DNA of 64,000 nt, taken from contig JAJTTP010000006.1 of NCBI GenBank assembly GCA_023313575.1, positions 1,054,001-1,118,000 on the forward strand, written 5' to 3'. The number at the start of each line of letters is the position of its first letter. Positions within the stretch are counted from its first letter, which is position 1. Shown here piece by piece: positions 24,184 to 36,576 of the stretch. The notes beneath the pieces were generated by a model, which searched no databases, was not told where the DNA came from, and was given only the letters and a program-made list of their open reading frames with translations. A program made the position numbers and the translations under genes. This DNA is from Eutypella sp. D-1. Taxonomy: Eukaryota > Ascomycota > Sordariomycetes > Xylariales > Diatrypaceae.

Positions 24184-26408
24184 ACTTCCCACCAATAACG
24201 AGTGGCCGCACCGACACCGCGTTCTCGACCGTTTATCCCGGTGACTTCTTGTTCTACGAAAGGACGAAAGGACGAAAGGAAAGAACTTGAGAAGAACGAT
24301 CGAGGCCCGGTTCGGGGGAAAGCAATTATTTGGATTTTGTTTTAAAGGAGTAAGGTGAAACGAGGTGAGACGGAGTGAGAGGGGAAAGAGAAGGAAGGAA
24401 ACAGGAACCCGGTGTTCTTCGGACACCACATGTGTATATGTCCCATTACTTATCTATCTACTCATTAGAAAGGAGAGAGAGAGAGAAAAAAAACCAACCC
24501 CACGATTTTTTCACGAAGAAGTTTCAAATAAAAATCGGCCGTGAAGAAGAGAAGCGGCGGCAACGGGTTGTGCAGGATAGAGAGAAAAGGAGAAGAAGGC
24601 ATGCTTTTATTGTCGTCAACCCCCCCCCCTCCCCCTCTTACGCTGTTGTGCTTTTATCTACATATGCATCCAAAAAATTTTTTTTATTAAAAATCCCGAC
24701 TTTTATAACCATATATATGTGCTCTCTATACGTCTTACTGTGGTACGATTTACTGTCTTCATACATGGCAAAAAACGCTTTCGCCACCTGCTGACCCTGC
24801 GATATGTATACATAGAGCTAACTACGCATCATCAATCATGAATTGCCAAGGAAGTCGGAAAGACCGAGGGCGGTAGGAGGGAAAAGAAAAGGGGGGGGGG
24901 GGGTATCTTCTCTCACTTCACTCCACTTCCATCGCTGTGGTAGTCAGCATAAGAAAGTACTTCTCTAGACCGAGGCCGCAGGCGTGGGTTAATACGGGCG
25001 AAGAGAATAAACACACTGCCGAGGCAGAACACAGAGACAGAGAGAGACAAGATCCCTTTGTTTTTTTTTTAGTTTTTTTTTAATAACTACGTGCGCACAC
25101 AGGATACCTCCACGACGGACCGATCTATCGGACGAACGAACGGTTGATGACTTCATTCGGGCCAGGAAGTTATGCATGTCGTTAAAAAAAGAATAAGAAA
25201 GATAGGGACAACCAAACAAAGATGCAAGCCAAAACTACATACATAAACAACCACCCTCCTCTCCCCCCCCTCTTTCCGTCCCTATCTTCTCCCTCCCTAT
25301 CTCCCTCGTTCCCTCCTGAGGCTGACTGAACGAGTATACCGCCAGCGGGAGATATACACATGTATACTCCATTTCACTCCGTATACATACAGTACCGGTA
25401 CGACACGGGTATGGCGTAATACTAGGTGCGAACACGGTTGGAGGGGTGAATTGGGGAGGGGGTTAAAGAGAGAGAAAGAGGGAGAAGAGAAAAAAAAGCC
25501 CCGAAAAGATGAAGAAATCATCAAATAAAAGATCTGATCCATAGACAAACATACACGCACACCTCGGAAGAGGGAAGCGAGAGAAAGAAAAAAAAATACA
25601 AAGCTAGAAAACCGATTCCGAATCATCTCATTGCGCCGTCCATCCGGCCGTCCAGTTCGTCCGTCTGCGCCAGCCAAAAGGGCCAAGTCATTTCCCCCCT
25701 GCAATCCCGTTACGTACATTTCGTTTCCGTCTTTCGTGTGTGTATGTCTCCCTCTCTGCGCTTGTCCTTCCGTGACTCCCTTGCCTGATCTCCCTTGCTT
25801 CCCCCGCGGTGGCGACGGTTTAGAAGAGCCCGGGGGTGGGGAAGGGGGGGGGGGGAGACGAGGGCAAAGAAGAAAAGGATGAGGACTATCCATCTCGTTA
25901 CCCCTGTGCTGGGAGTCGTTGCATAAACTGGTGGTCTTTCTTCAGGTTCGCCACCGTCCGTCTATGATATATGCCTCCCTGCCACCGGCATCCTTTCGGT
26001 GTATCCATTTATGTGCGGACTATACTATGTAGCACGACCTGTCCTGTCCGATCGTATCATCCTCCTCTATCCTATAATAGGCCCATCGCAGGTCTGACAG
26101 GTGCGTATTTACTCGTGGGTTTAAAAAGCCAGCCCGAAGCAAAGGGTGTGTCAGGGTTCCTAGAAGTAGAGCCGGCTTTGTAGTAATCGCCGGCTAGGAG
26201 GTAAAGAAGGCCTGGCGTTGGTAAAATTGCCTGCCGCGTTTGATGACATGTAATATGCGGCGTTGAAAGAGCATGTATACGCAGAGACCGTCCATATCCT
26301 CGTTACGTTCTCTACTTCCATGAAGTAGACAAAACTCTCTCTCCATCTAGGCAAATAAATACCTAGTTAAGTACCCGAGAAACGATCGTTGACAGCGCGA
26401 GAGCAGTC
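24184..26408. other. convergent spacer between COX6 and the HDA2/3 gene
   Basis: Both flanking genes point into this stretch (COX6 plus, HDA2/3 gene minus), so its edges should be 3' untranslated regions. The middle is made of purine- or pyrimidine-rich tracts and homopolymers (C10 at 24620, G13 at 24891, G12 at 25844). No supported coding frame or RNA gene. Confidence 0.5.
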
Positions 26409-29400
26409 TTAATCTCTCAAGTGCGCGTGGCGCCCGAAGAACGCGGTGACGCCACCGGCGCCGCCTCCTCCGGCATCAAAGACGCCCATGGGGGGAAGCT
26501 GCTGCGCGCCGGCGGCGGGGCTCGCGGCCCGGCTACTGGTGGCACCGCGGGCGATGGAGGAGGGGGTCGTGGATTGGTGGTTATTCCGGGGGCTCAAGAT
26601 GGAGGAGCCGAGGCGCGGGCTCCGGGGCACGCTAGACCCGCGGGTCTCGCGGCGGCTAGCGCGGAGGGAGCGGACCTCCTCGCGCAGGCGGTTGAGCTCG
26701 GCCTCGCGGTCGCGCACGACGGCGCGTTGTTCGGCGAGCAGCCGCGACAGCTCCGCCACCTCCTGCCGGTCCTGCGTCTGGTTGACCTTGACGACGTTGT
26801 CATTGGCCTTCCGCTCCAGCTCCTTCACCTCGGCCGCCAGCGTCGAGTTCTTCGCCTGCAGCTGGCCTGCGCTCTGCGTCGCCTGCTGATACGCGTCCTT
26901 CGCGTAGTCGAGGTCGCCCTGCGCCAGCTTGAGGCTCTTCTCGAGCTTCTGGACCTCGCTCACCGCCGCCTCGAGGTCTTTCTCGAGCTGCGCCATATTC
27001 TTGAGTACCGGGACCGAAGAGTTTAGAAGCGACTCGTTTGCTTCTGAGAGCTTCTTCTTGAGCTCCGCGTTGGTGTCCTTCAGAGTCTCGTTCTCCTTCC
27101 GTGCGGATTCAAGCGCTGTTGTCACCGCCTCTGCCTTTTCTTGCGCGGCCTTGCATTCTGACTCGTAAGTACCGCGGTCTTTCAAGGCGTCCATAAATTT
27201 GAGCTGGGTCTTGTTAAACCAAGCTTTACGCTCGTCGACTTCTTTCTTGGTCCGGTCACTGAGCTCGCGGTATTCGTTTTCCCGCTCTTTGCTCTGTGCT
27301 AACTGAGTAGTAAGTCGCTCCACCTATAGACTTTTTAGCAAAGATATCTTGGCACGTTGGAGAGATTGGATGGTTACCTTCGTCGCCAGAGCCTCCAGTC
27401 GATCAGCCGGCACGTTGATAGTTCCGTTGGGACCATCCGTAATCTCATTCCCGAGAAGCTTCCAGACAGCTGTGCTGATACGGCCAAGTCCACCAACCAC
27501 TGGCGCCTGAGACATCTTCGTACGTTTCGGCGCGCTTTCTTCAAGCTCGTCCTGTTCACTATGTAAGAAATAATCTCATGTAGATTCGCGGAAGGGGGAG
27601 CACCTACGTGAGATCGTTTACGACTGCCAGGGTCATGGGAGGGAGCGGGGGGTTCCAGGGTGTGCTGCGATAATTGTATCTGTGAACTTGCCTCGTGGAT
27701 ATTCTCGAAGATATCATCAGGAATGTCCTGTGCGGCCCAGTAGAAGTCGTCGTTATCGCCTTTCTCTAGGTAGTCCGCAAACATATGAGCGACCTCATCG
27801 GGCTTGCGCATTGAGTAGTCAGGTTCCTCGATATATCGCATGGCTTTGATGAGAGTAAGCATTAGGTAGTTCTTCCTCTCTAGTGGTTCCATGTTTTCTG
27901 AAACACGCATATTGATATGCTGAATGGAATTTGCGTTGGTAAGCAGCAAGACGAGCGGGGGATCCGCTGCATTAGATGGTGGCAGCAGACCCTCCCGGTA
28001 GGTATGATCGAATGCAATTATGGCATCCACATCCTTTGGCAACAAGGATGGGTCTTCACTTGTTGCGTGAACAGCAACGATCAGGGACGAATCAGAATCC
28101 GCAGGACTGGCCATCCACTGACCAGATCGGATTAGGTGATAGCCTCTCGTCCGTACTACTGTGCACAATAGGTCCAATAGACCGCCGGGTTTAACGAGTA
28201 TGAGTATTTTCTTGCTCGATTCCTGCTGGTGTAGGTGCAGGAGGAACTCGTCGACGAAGCAGAATTTAGCATTGGTTCCTACAGCGTGCTTCGTCGCAAG
28301 CTCGTCACCTAGTCCCAGGGCGGTCTCCAGGAACGGTGGGTAGTCGCAGAAGTCGAACAGACTAGCAAACATCCTATCTATCGCTGCTGTGACAGATGGA
28401 GCCGGGCTGCGATAAGGCGTGACGATGAACGCGGAATTATATTCCTTCATCGCGGCCTCATTCTCCCGAATGATGTTGTTGTACTGTTCACGCCCGTTCC
28501 CGCTGGCAAAGAACGGGAGTGTAATGAGGTGTTCATTTCTGCCGATCGGGATGTCGATCAGGTGACTTCCGGAGGACTCCTGGGGCAGCTCATCATCCAA
28601 CTGAGCGGGGGAATCTACCGAAGGGATAAAGCCGTCGTCAGGTCCGACCGACCCAGCGAGTGCATCGTCGGTCGGGATTGACGGACTGATATCCCTCTCT
28701 TCTACGGACATAGTCAGATTTGAAGGGTCCAGAGTTGCTGGAGGCTCATTGAACGTCATGTCAACGGGACCCATATCAATGGATATACTATCGGTGTGCT
28801 GAAGTTCATTATTGAGACCCGTCGATGCTAGCCCCGATGGCTGTTCATCTCGCAAGGTTGCTGATGGTTCCTCCTCCAGGGGGATTATGGGCAGCGCTGG
28901 TGAAGCAACGGTGTCAGAAATATCAGGGATCGATACCAATTGAGCATTTGGTTCTACTGGTGGTTGTGGGTCTGTGTGGTCCATTAGAGAGGGTGAATTA
29001 TCTGAAGCGGTGGGAGGATTCAATGCCGATGATGATTGTATGGGCAGGCTTGGGTTATCAGGAAGATATTGCTCTCGGATCCGCATCAACCTTTCACGGG
29101 CCGAGAGCGTAGTAGAAGGTGATGCCATGTTGTCCATTGTGGAAGGAGGAAGTGAACGTCTTTCAAAGCGCCTGTCGCTTGCGGTGGCTGGTTGTACTGG
29201 GGAGGAGACGGTCTGAGCGCGTATGTGGCGGACGCGACCGGGTGAGTTTCTTCCCGTCGCCCGCGACTCCGATGATGATGCAGGCAATGACTGTGATGCT
29301 CGTTCAGCCTGCACGGGCGATTCTAATTCGCGTGCCTTGGATGCAGATGATGAACTTCCAGTACTTCTATCTAGCTCACTTAAGGCCTGATTGGAATTAT

Positions 29401-30116
29401 GCGAGTTAGATTGCACTGGACAATCGGATGGAGCAAACGTATTGTGACCGTTGTGGGAGGACCGTGGGGTGGGTACCACAGAATCCGACTCGAAAGGTAC
29501 CTGCGTTAAAAGTTCTAGTTCTTCCCTATTGTCGTTTGTCCTGTGCGATGAGTTTTTGCGACAGGATTTCTGACCAAGTGATTGTTGACTATGGGGTGCT
29601 ACCGATGATGATGATGATAGCGATAAGGATGGTGCTTCTGTTGTGGTTGAAAGAAGATTTTGAGTTTGAGAACCGACTACGGCGGCAAGGTGGGGGTCGG
29701 GTTGGTGTGAAGGGATCTCTGATGTTGAGGTAGCGACCTTTTGAAAAACCTGACCTGCGACCTGACTTGCGACCTGATTTTCAACCTGGCTTGTGATCTG
29801 ACTTGCTATCAAATGGTGGTCACGACCTTGCTGAGGGGCACTGTTATGTTGTGTAGAGTTCGAGAAGTCAGACAATTCTTGAGAGTCAGGAATTACACGT
29901 CGATCCGCACTGCTATGAAGCGATACCTGTTGTGAATGCTCAAGCTGCGAATGATCAAGCTGCGAATGCTCAAGTTGGGACGATTGCTGTGAGCTAATAC
30001 GAAGATACTCGGCGGGGTCAAATGAAGAGCCGTAAGACAGCACAACTTCTATTCGTTCTGCCTGGGGGGGAGCGACTCCTCTTTCCCCAGTCTCCTCGGC
30101 GGCGCCGCCTTCTTGA

Positions 30117-30148
<32 letters not shown>

Positions 30149-31458
30149 AGTCGGAGAAGTGGGGTGAATGCGCCGTACTCTCTTCGGCACAGATGCAGTT
30201 ACAGATGCAGATACAGATGCAGATGCAGATGCTTCGGCACTTTCACTCTCGCAAAGTACGTCTTCCGCGCCGAAAGCCTTTCGTGCGTCGCGCTTCTTGC
30301 GCCGCCAGTTGGTGGGTAGAACCGGGTTGCTTTCCTCAGTAGAGGAGTGTTGGGAGGGGTTCCCCGCGACGACGTTGGTGATATAGGGCGATGGAGGAGG
30401 GAGAGAAGGAGGAGGGTACTCCTTGTCTCGCCATGAAGCGATGGCAACTTCGGTTACGTTGTCTTCTGGCTCCTACATACATATAACATATACATGAGTT
30501 AGCGAAATTAACGATATAATCTATATATGATATGATCAGTCATATATGATGATCGGTTCGGGTAAACATACCCAGGTTGGCTCGTAAGCTTCGCCTGTGT
30601 CAGGGTCGATTCCTTCCCACTGGACAAGATAGTAGACTTTTCCTTTCTTGGGCTTCTTCTCTCCGATGATGTCTTTGATAGCAAACCAGGGTTCGGAGTT
30701 GCTATCGTCCTCGTCGCTTCCGTCGCTTCCGTCGCTGTCGCTTTCGTTATTATCGCCGCTATCAAAGCTATCGTCGCTGTTGTTGGCGCCGCCACCACTC
30801 GTTTTGGTAGGCTTGCTGCGCTTTCTAGTGGATATGTGGTTATTCTTCTTCGACTTCGACTTTGACTTTGTCTGCGTCTTCGTCGTTGTCTTCGTGTCCG
30901 TCGTTGTCGCCTTCTTCGTCTTCTTGGGGGCGGATCTCGTTCTTGATTGAACTTTCTTCTTCTTGTCTATCTTGTCAGATAATACCGATGATGAGGTCTC
31001 CGATCTCATTGAAGCCGAGGCTGTGGCTGTAGCACGTCGAGGCCGAAGTCGTGGTCGATCTATCGCGTAAGGAGATCCATAGTCAGCTCATTTATGGCCT
31101 TATCTGTTTTATCATCTGCTTATATCCCATTCCCCATATCCCAAATGAATCTCATAAGTTATCCCAAATTCTCCAAGTCCTTTTTTTAAAAAAAAAGGAA
31201 AAGAAAAAGCATTCATAAAGAAAGCAAATGGTTAAAGCAACTCTTAGGCGCAGCTTAAGAGTTACACGACACACAAACACACACACACACATACGATGCT
31301 ATCCAGAGCTTAAAAACGGAGCTTTGGAGCTTTGGGGCTTTTGGAGCTTTCCTTCTTGTATACCGTGCCTAGGTAAGTAAGTACCGAAAAGGTTATATAT
31401 GGGAATCCTTACCATTACCATTACTATTGCGTCGGTCTCCCAGCTCTCCTTGATCCAT
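26409..31458 (-). CDS. chromodomain protein with HDA1-complex subunit 2/3 domain and C-terminal coiled coil
   Basis: Five exons: 31413-31458, 30572-31059, 27608-30472, 27378-27551 and 26409-27323, with introns of 353, 99, 56 and 54 bp. Together they give 1495 residues in one frame. The start is the ATG at 31458; the exon 1 donor GTAAGG fits the next frame, and the first exon is the least certain part. Order: a basic N-terminus with an AT-hook-like RPRLRPRR, a Lys/Thr/Ser-rich linker, a chromodomain at about 138-196 (YYLVQWEG, then EPTWEPEDNV, then AIASWR) split by intron 2, a long disordered Ser/Gln region, an HDA2/3-type domain at about 820-1110 (KILILVKPGGLLDLL, IIAFDHTYREGLLP), then about 200 residues of coiled coil from 1192. 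HDA2 and HDA3 are structural subunits of class II histone deacetylase complexes. Joined to a chromodomain, this suggests a subunit that brings a deacetylase to methylated histones, possibly equivalent to Neurospora CDP-2 of the HCHC silencing complex; that orthology is inference. Confidence 0.9.
30119..30232 (-). repeat. two coding hexanucleotide arrays in the chromodomain-HDA2/3 gene
   Basis: GTTGCC repeats about five times at 30119-30148 (plus strand) and encodes a Gly-Asn alternation. A degenerate AGATGC/AGATAC array at 30191-30232 encodes an Ala-Ser/Val-Ser alternation. Both are in the disordered linker after the chromodomain. Because the unit is six bases, length changes would keep the frame. 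Confidence 0.9.
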
Positions 31459-31626
31459 TACCTAGGTTGGTTTAAACCAGAACTCCAGTCGGCCCTGCCT
31501 TATCACCGGAAGCCCAGCAAGTGATCAACAGGCTACTTTACCCAATTCAGGATAGGCGCAACTGTTTGTCCACTGAACCGAATGCAAGCCCGAGTGACAG
31601 AGTTATTGGTGGGGCTGGTGGGATGT

Positions 31627-31670
31627 GTGGCTTGGCTTGGCTTGGCTGGCTGGCTGGCTGGCTGGCTGGG
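31627..31670 (+). repeat. short TGGCT/TGGC tandem repeat
   Basis: Three TGGCT-like units are followed by about five TGGC units without interruption. Simple-sequence DNA in the spacer upstream of the minus-strand chromodomain gene. Confidence 0.85.
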
Positions 31671-34339
31671 TCACCTGAAAAGAGGTGTGGCTGGGTAACC
31701 AATACTATAAGTACCTAGGTAAGAAGGACTGGAAGAAGAGTTGCTGCACCAGTAAAGGCTGTTGTGGATCTTTATCCTTTCATGGTTAGCCATTCTGGCC
31801 CATTTAATGTAAACTGGCAGGAGGACCCGGTATGCCTGCTGCCCGCTTTGAAACAGGACAAGGAGTTGTGAAGTTGTTAACAGGAAGGGTTTGAGCTTTG
31901 AATTATCACGTTCTCCGTGAATGACATCATCGGGTGGTATTAAACGCAACTTACCTACTTCTATATATCTGCCTTGATACTACTTATTAGCTGGCGTCAG
32001 CACTCCATTTGCTTAATCATTGAGAAACAAAAGAATGCTGTGAATAAGTCTTACCTTCCGCGACGTAGATTAATTATCCAATGGATATGATGTAGGTGAG
32101 GGAAGAAGACTGGGTGCAAACTGGAGGGGAGAGAGGTTGACAAGTCTCGATCCTGTCCTTGAGGATTGTGGCGTTTTATGAGTCAAGAGGGAAAAAAAAA
32201 CCCCCTTGGGCTCTGGAGAGTGGGATGTTTAATGTATTTGTATTCTGGATTCCGCACCTTAGGCGCACCCCTGGTACTACAGGTATCACGTTGCGTCGCT
32301 TAGGATATTTCTTGATGCGGTCGAGCAGCAACAACTTGTTATAAGTTTAGCATCTGTCTTTCTGAGATGGTCAGTGAGGCGTTGTCCAGGTATTGTAGCC
32401 GATAACTGCTGGCAACTTCAGGTAGAAGTTGATCTGGTGTTAATGGAAGTCTTGGTGCCTTGAGGAAGGAAAGATCAGAGGTGCTGATGGCGTTTTCTTA
32501 ATGTGAAGTACTTGCCTGCGTAAGGTTCAGGGATTTGATATCGGTTTAGAAGGTCAATACTCCCCAGCTTATCGAGTTTTGTGAGCACCTGAGATAGACA
32601 ACACAGGTTTATGGACTTATACCAAACTACACAGATAAGCTGCCAAAGAGTAGGAAGGAGGGTTTCTTGGATGGAAATGGATGCTGGATCTTGGATGCTG
32701 ACTATATTGACTGGACTGACAATTGACAGCTGAAACCCTTGATGCTGGAAAGAGAGAGTGAAGAGTCATATATATACTTAAGGGAAAGTGTTTGACCAAT
32801 TTGTCTAGTGACTGGTTATGACTGGATTTGGATATCATGTTGCTTGTTATTCCGCTATGAATCAAAGACTTGGCTACTATTCTAGGTAATTAATGATAAG
32901 AGCCAGATATACTTACTTACATGCTGCCCACATAATGTGGGTGGGGTGTCATCCTTTTCTCATTGGGCACAAACAACACCAAGCGCGTCCCAATATCTCA
33001 CTTTGATTCAATTCTCTATTCCCCAAGGTCTCCATGTTGCTGTGACAAAAATCACGTCTAAGGCTCTATCACAGAGGAAGGTTTTACAAGAATGCTACTG
33101 AGGATCCATAGTTCCTGTGCATATAATAGGCGGATATGGCGAATGAAAATTCCAGTAGTATCGATATCATAAGAGATTCGGATCTATATTCAAAGACAGA
33201 TGTATGGTGCTTTGATGGCCTTGACCATAAAGAACTCTAGTCTATCGTGGTGAAACCTGGAATATTTGCCAAAAGAAAACATATCAGGAGCATTGCCAGG
33301 TAAACTGTCCCTATCTACAAATTACAGCAAACTAAACTTTTCTATGAGTTAGGGCTTTTCGCCCATTTGTATATAGAGCATGGACAGAGTTCAAAAGCTA
33401 TACGTTCTTTTTCCCTTACCATCTGACGACCTAGTAGTGGTAGTGTGGTTCTTATCTTGTCATATGTTATATCTTCTGGCCAATATGAATGAGCTACCTA
33501 GAAGTTGACATGGGATCAACCGACTTCTAGTAGTTAGCAGTGAACGGAACGGAATTATCTTATAATTACATGTTTCTGCATATGAACAACAGCATCGTCG
33601 ATAGGGGACAAGGGTTTGTTGGTGGTTTCACTATATACTTCTCTTGCTACCAGGACGTCTTGACTTCATGACTATGACCCTCTTCGGCCTGTTGCGCAAC
33701 TGCGAGAGGTAGATTATCTATGTTTCGCCTAAGTTCATATCTTACGGTGCTGCCTTCCGCGCTAAATGGTATCTCAACTATCAAATCTACAATTGTACAT
33801 TTGCAGGTACTACTTCAGCTCAGATTTCTTTCAATTTGATGTCAACTCGACAAAGAGATATGGGTGACTATGATTCTTCTTGTATATTCATTTTATACTA
33901 GTAGACCTTGATAAACAGCTGGTTGTTCGTCGGTGGAAGCTAAACCTGACTTTCAGGGGTGGAGGCTAAAATCTACTTTCAGCCATGTATATATCGTGAT
34001 AGGGGCGGGTACGAGCTTATATCCTTGATACAGAGAATAAAAGTATTGCTAAACAGCATGCACACTATGTAATTCGAAAAGGAAAACCCCGAGGAGATAA
34101 TTATAAGAATTGTCTTAGTGCATCACCGAATAATTATATAATAGAGACGGATTATGAGCATATGGGCCAAGCCATGTCGTGATCAACGCCGTTGAAGACG
34201 TGCTGTGTCTTCTGCCAATCAAGTCACCCCCACTCCCGGACGGCGGTCCCTTCAACGCAGCAACGCCGGTATGATGCCATCGCTAGTCGCGACAAGTGCG
34301 TTTCCTCGCGCTGTCGATCCGTAGGGCCCGTTGGTCCTG

Positions 34340-34480
34340 CTATCTGGGTAGCCGGTAATCAATCAGCATGGGGAGAAAGAAAGATCTAGGCCGATAGAAA
34401 TATAAATTAAATTGCTTGCAGGAAAGTTTCTGCCGCTACCCACCCCAGCCCGCTCCTGCGTAAAAAAACCGTTATTATCG
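34340..34480 (+). promoter_or_regulatory. three HGATAR (GATA-factor) sites before the MFS transporter
   Basis: CTATCT at 34340-34345 (reverse of AGATAG), CGATAG at 34392-34397 and TTATCG at 34475-34480 (reverse of CGATAA) all lie within 220 bases of the transporter ATG. HGATAR is the known target of AreA/NIT2 nitrogen regulators. The site is short, so chance matches are common; this is a suggestion only. Confidence 0.3.
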
Positions 34481-34560
34481 ATCTTTGTGTATTGATCGTA
34501 ATTCGCGAGAGCTTACTGGCTGGCTGACTTGGTAGCTGACTGGTTGATTCCGCCTGCGTC

Positions 34561-36576
34561 ATGTCTGACGACCGAGAAGAAAAGAAGACCCCCAGCGAGC
34601 TGAGGGACGCCGCCGCCGGGGCCAGCTCTGACCCCGAGGACGAGGGCATCCCGCAGGTCAACGAGAGGTCGCTCCTCAGGAAGCTCGACGGAACGCTCCT
34701 GCCCGCGGTCGGGATCCTATACCTGCTATCCTTCCTCGACCGGAGCAATGGTGAGAGAGAGCGCCTATTATAAAACTCTAGATGCTGCTCAGCAGCTTTG
34801 GGACTTATGGCTGAGACAGATATCTAGTCGGAAACGCTCGCCTCGAAGGTCTACTCGATGACCTACACATGAGTACGGATTCCCGCGACCCCTGACTTCG
34901 GGTGCTCTGACATGGTGTTTGGCTGACCGTGGTTGCAGACGCCGATGACTACCTTACTGGTCTGACGCTCTACTTCGTGGGATATGTCCTGTTCGAGGTG
35001 AGAAGGCGCGTATGAGATCTCATTTAGATTGCGCTCACCACTTTACAGATCCCGTGTAACATCATTCTGAAGCGCACCACGCCTAGAATCTGGCTTCCGA
35101 CGTTGACCGTCGCATGGGTAAGCATCCCGCCCAACACCATCTCCAGGAGAGAGATCGCAAACTGCTCGCGCTGGTATTAGGGGCTATGGATGTGAGATGA
35201 GCTAATGTTGATTCTTGTAGGGAATTGTGGCGACTTTGTTGGGTATCGTCCAGAACACGGCAGGATTCCTGGTAGCTCGATTCTTCCTCGGAGCTACGGA
35301 AAGTGGCCTGTTCCCGGGAGTATGTTCTCGAACCGTGTTGCTCCCCTGTGAACTTCGGCTGTTTGCTGACTCCGCTTCCGAACCAAAGGTGGTGTTTTAC
35401 TTTAGTATGTGGTATAAGCGCCGGGAGCGTCAGTACCGGATCTCCCTCTTTTTCAGCGCCGCCTCGCTTGCAGGAGCGTTCGGAGGTATTCTTGCCTATG
35501 TAAGCGAAGTCCACACGCCTTGCCGTGCTATGCGCAATAACTGACGCCTACCTCAGGGCATAGGCAGGATGCGTGTTGTTTGGGATAATGGGTGGAGGTG
35601 GATTTTCATCCTTGTGAGTGACCGTCCCGCCTCTTCTTGGATACATGAGGAGTATTGGTTAGCTTACAGCTTCTCTAGGAGGGCATTGCCACCGTGGTGG
35701 TTGCCGTCGGGGCTTATTTCTTCGTTCATAACTACCCGGACACCTCAAAGTTCTTGACTGATGACGAGCGTCGCTTTATCCATGAACGTCTGTCTGCCGA
35801 CAGCGACGCGACCAATGACGAGAAATTCAGCTGGGCCGGGGTTAAGGAGGCATTGACAGACCCAAGCTGCTGGCTCTACGGTCTGGGTTTCCATACCATG
35901 AGCCTCCCGCTGTACACACTATCGCTGTTTCTGGTAAGGGTTCTCTACAGAAGCTAAGGCGGGATCTTCACTAACGAATGAACGCTAGCCGACGATTATC
36001 GCGAGTCTGGGGTATAAGGCTGCTACAGCCCAGCTCCTCAGCACCCCGCCCTACGCGTTTGCGTTCATCACGACACTCACGGTGGCCATCCTATCGGAGA
36101 AGTACGGTCAGCGGGCGATATTCCTCGCGGGGTCCTCTCTGTTTGGAGTGATCGGCTACTGCATCCTCCTAGGAAACACAGAGCCGACGACCCGGCCCGG
36201 GATCTCGTACCTGGGAACCTTCTTCGCGGCTGGGGGCATCTACCCGGCAACAGCGCTTGTGCTGTCGTGGCCCGCCATCAACGTCTCAGGCCAGACCAAG
36301 CGCGCCGTGGCCAACGCTATGCAGATCAGCATCGGGAACCTCGGCGCCGTTCTGGGCACCCAGCTGTACCGCTCAAACACCTCGCCGCGCTTCATCCTCG
36401 GGCACTCCTTCGCCCTTGGGTATCTCGTTCTCAACATCGTGATCGTTACGATCCTGGGGTTACGCCTGAAGAAGCAGAATAAGCAGCGGGAGGCTATAGC
36501 TGAGGAGATCAAGCATGTCGGGGAGGTTACTGACTGGAAGGGCGACTCTGATCCCAGGTGGCGCTTCCAGTATTAA
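34561..36576 (+). CDS. MFS transporter, allantoate permease / anion:cation symporter type (Dal5-like)
   Basis: Nine exons: 34561-34750, 34828-34872, 34939-34997, 35049-35117, 35221-35319, 35389-35499, 35557-35613, 35679-35933 and 35989-36576. They join with eight GT-AG introns (51-103 bp) to give 490 residues. After a hydrophilic N-terminus, TM1 ends in SFLDRSN and is followed by VGNARLEGLLDDLHM, a family hallmark. Then come LTGLTLYFVGYVLFEIPCNIIL-type TM2, WGIVATLLGIVQN, FFLGATESGLFPG, YKRRERQYRISLFFSA and GWRWIFILEG, with about 12 membrane helices in all. The family imports small organic anions and vitamins with protons (allantoate, ureidosuccinate, nicotinate, pantothenate and others). The exact substrate cannot be read from sequence. 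Every junction keeps the frame and family alignment, so the gene looks intact. Three GATA-type sites upstream would fit nitrogen control. Confidence 0.93.

Larger units (their letters stand above)
31459..34560. other. 3.1 kb divergent spacer, AT-richer than its surroundings
   Basis: The flanking genes diverge, so this holds both promoters. The middle (about 32.0-34.1 kb) looks AT-richer by eye and has only short broken frames. One clean 32-codon frame starts with ATG at 33136, but I do not recognise it. A TGGCT/TGGC tandem repeat lies at 31627-31670 and a CCTAGGTAAGTAAGTACC motif at 31367-31384, just inside the neighbouring gene's first intron. Nothing else is supported. Confidence 0.45.
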
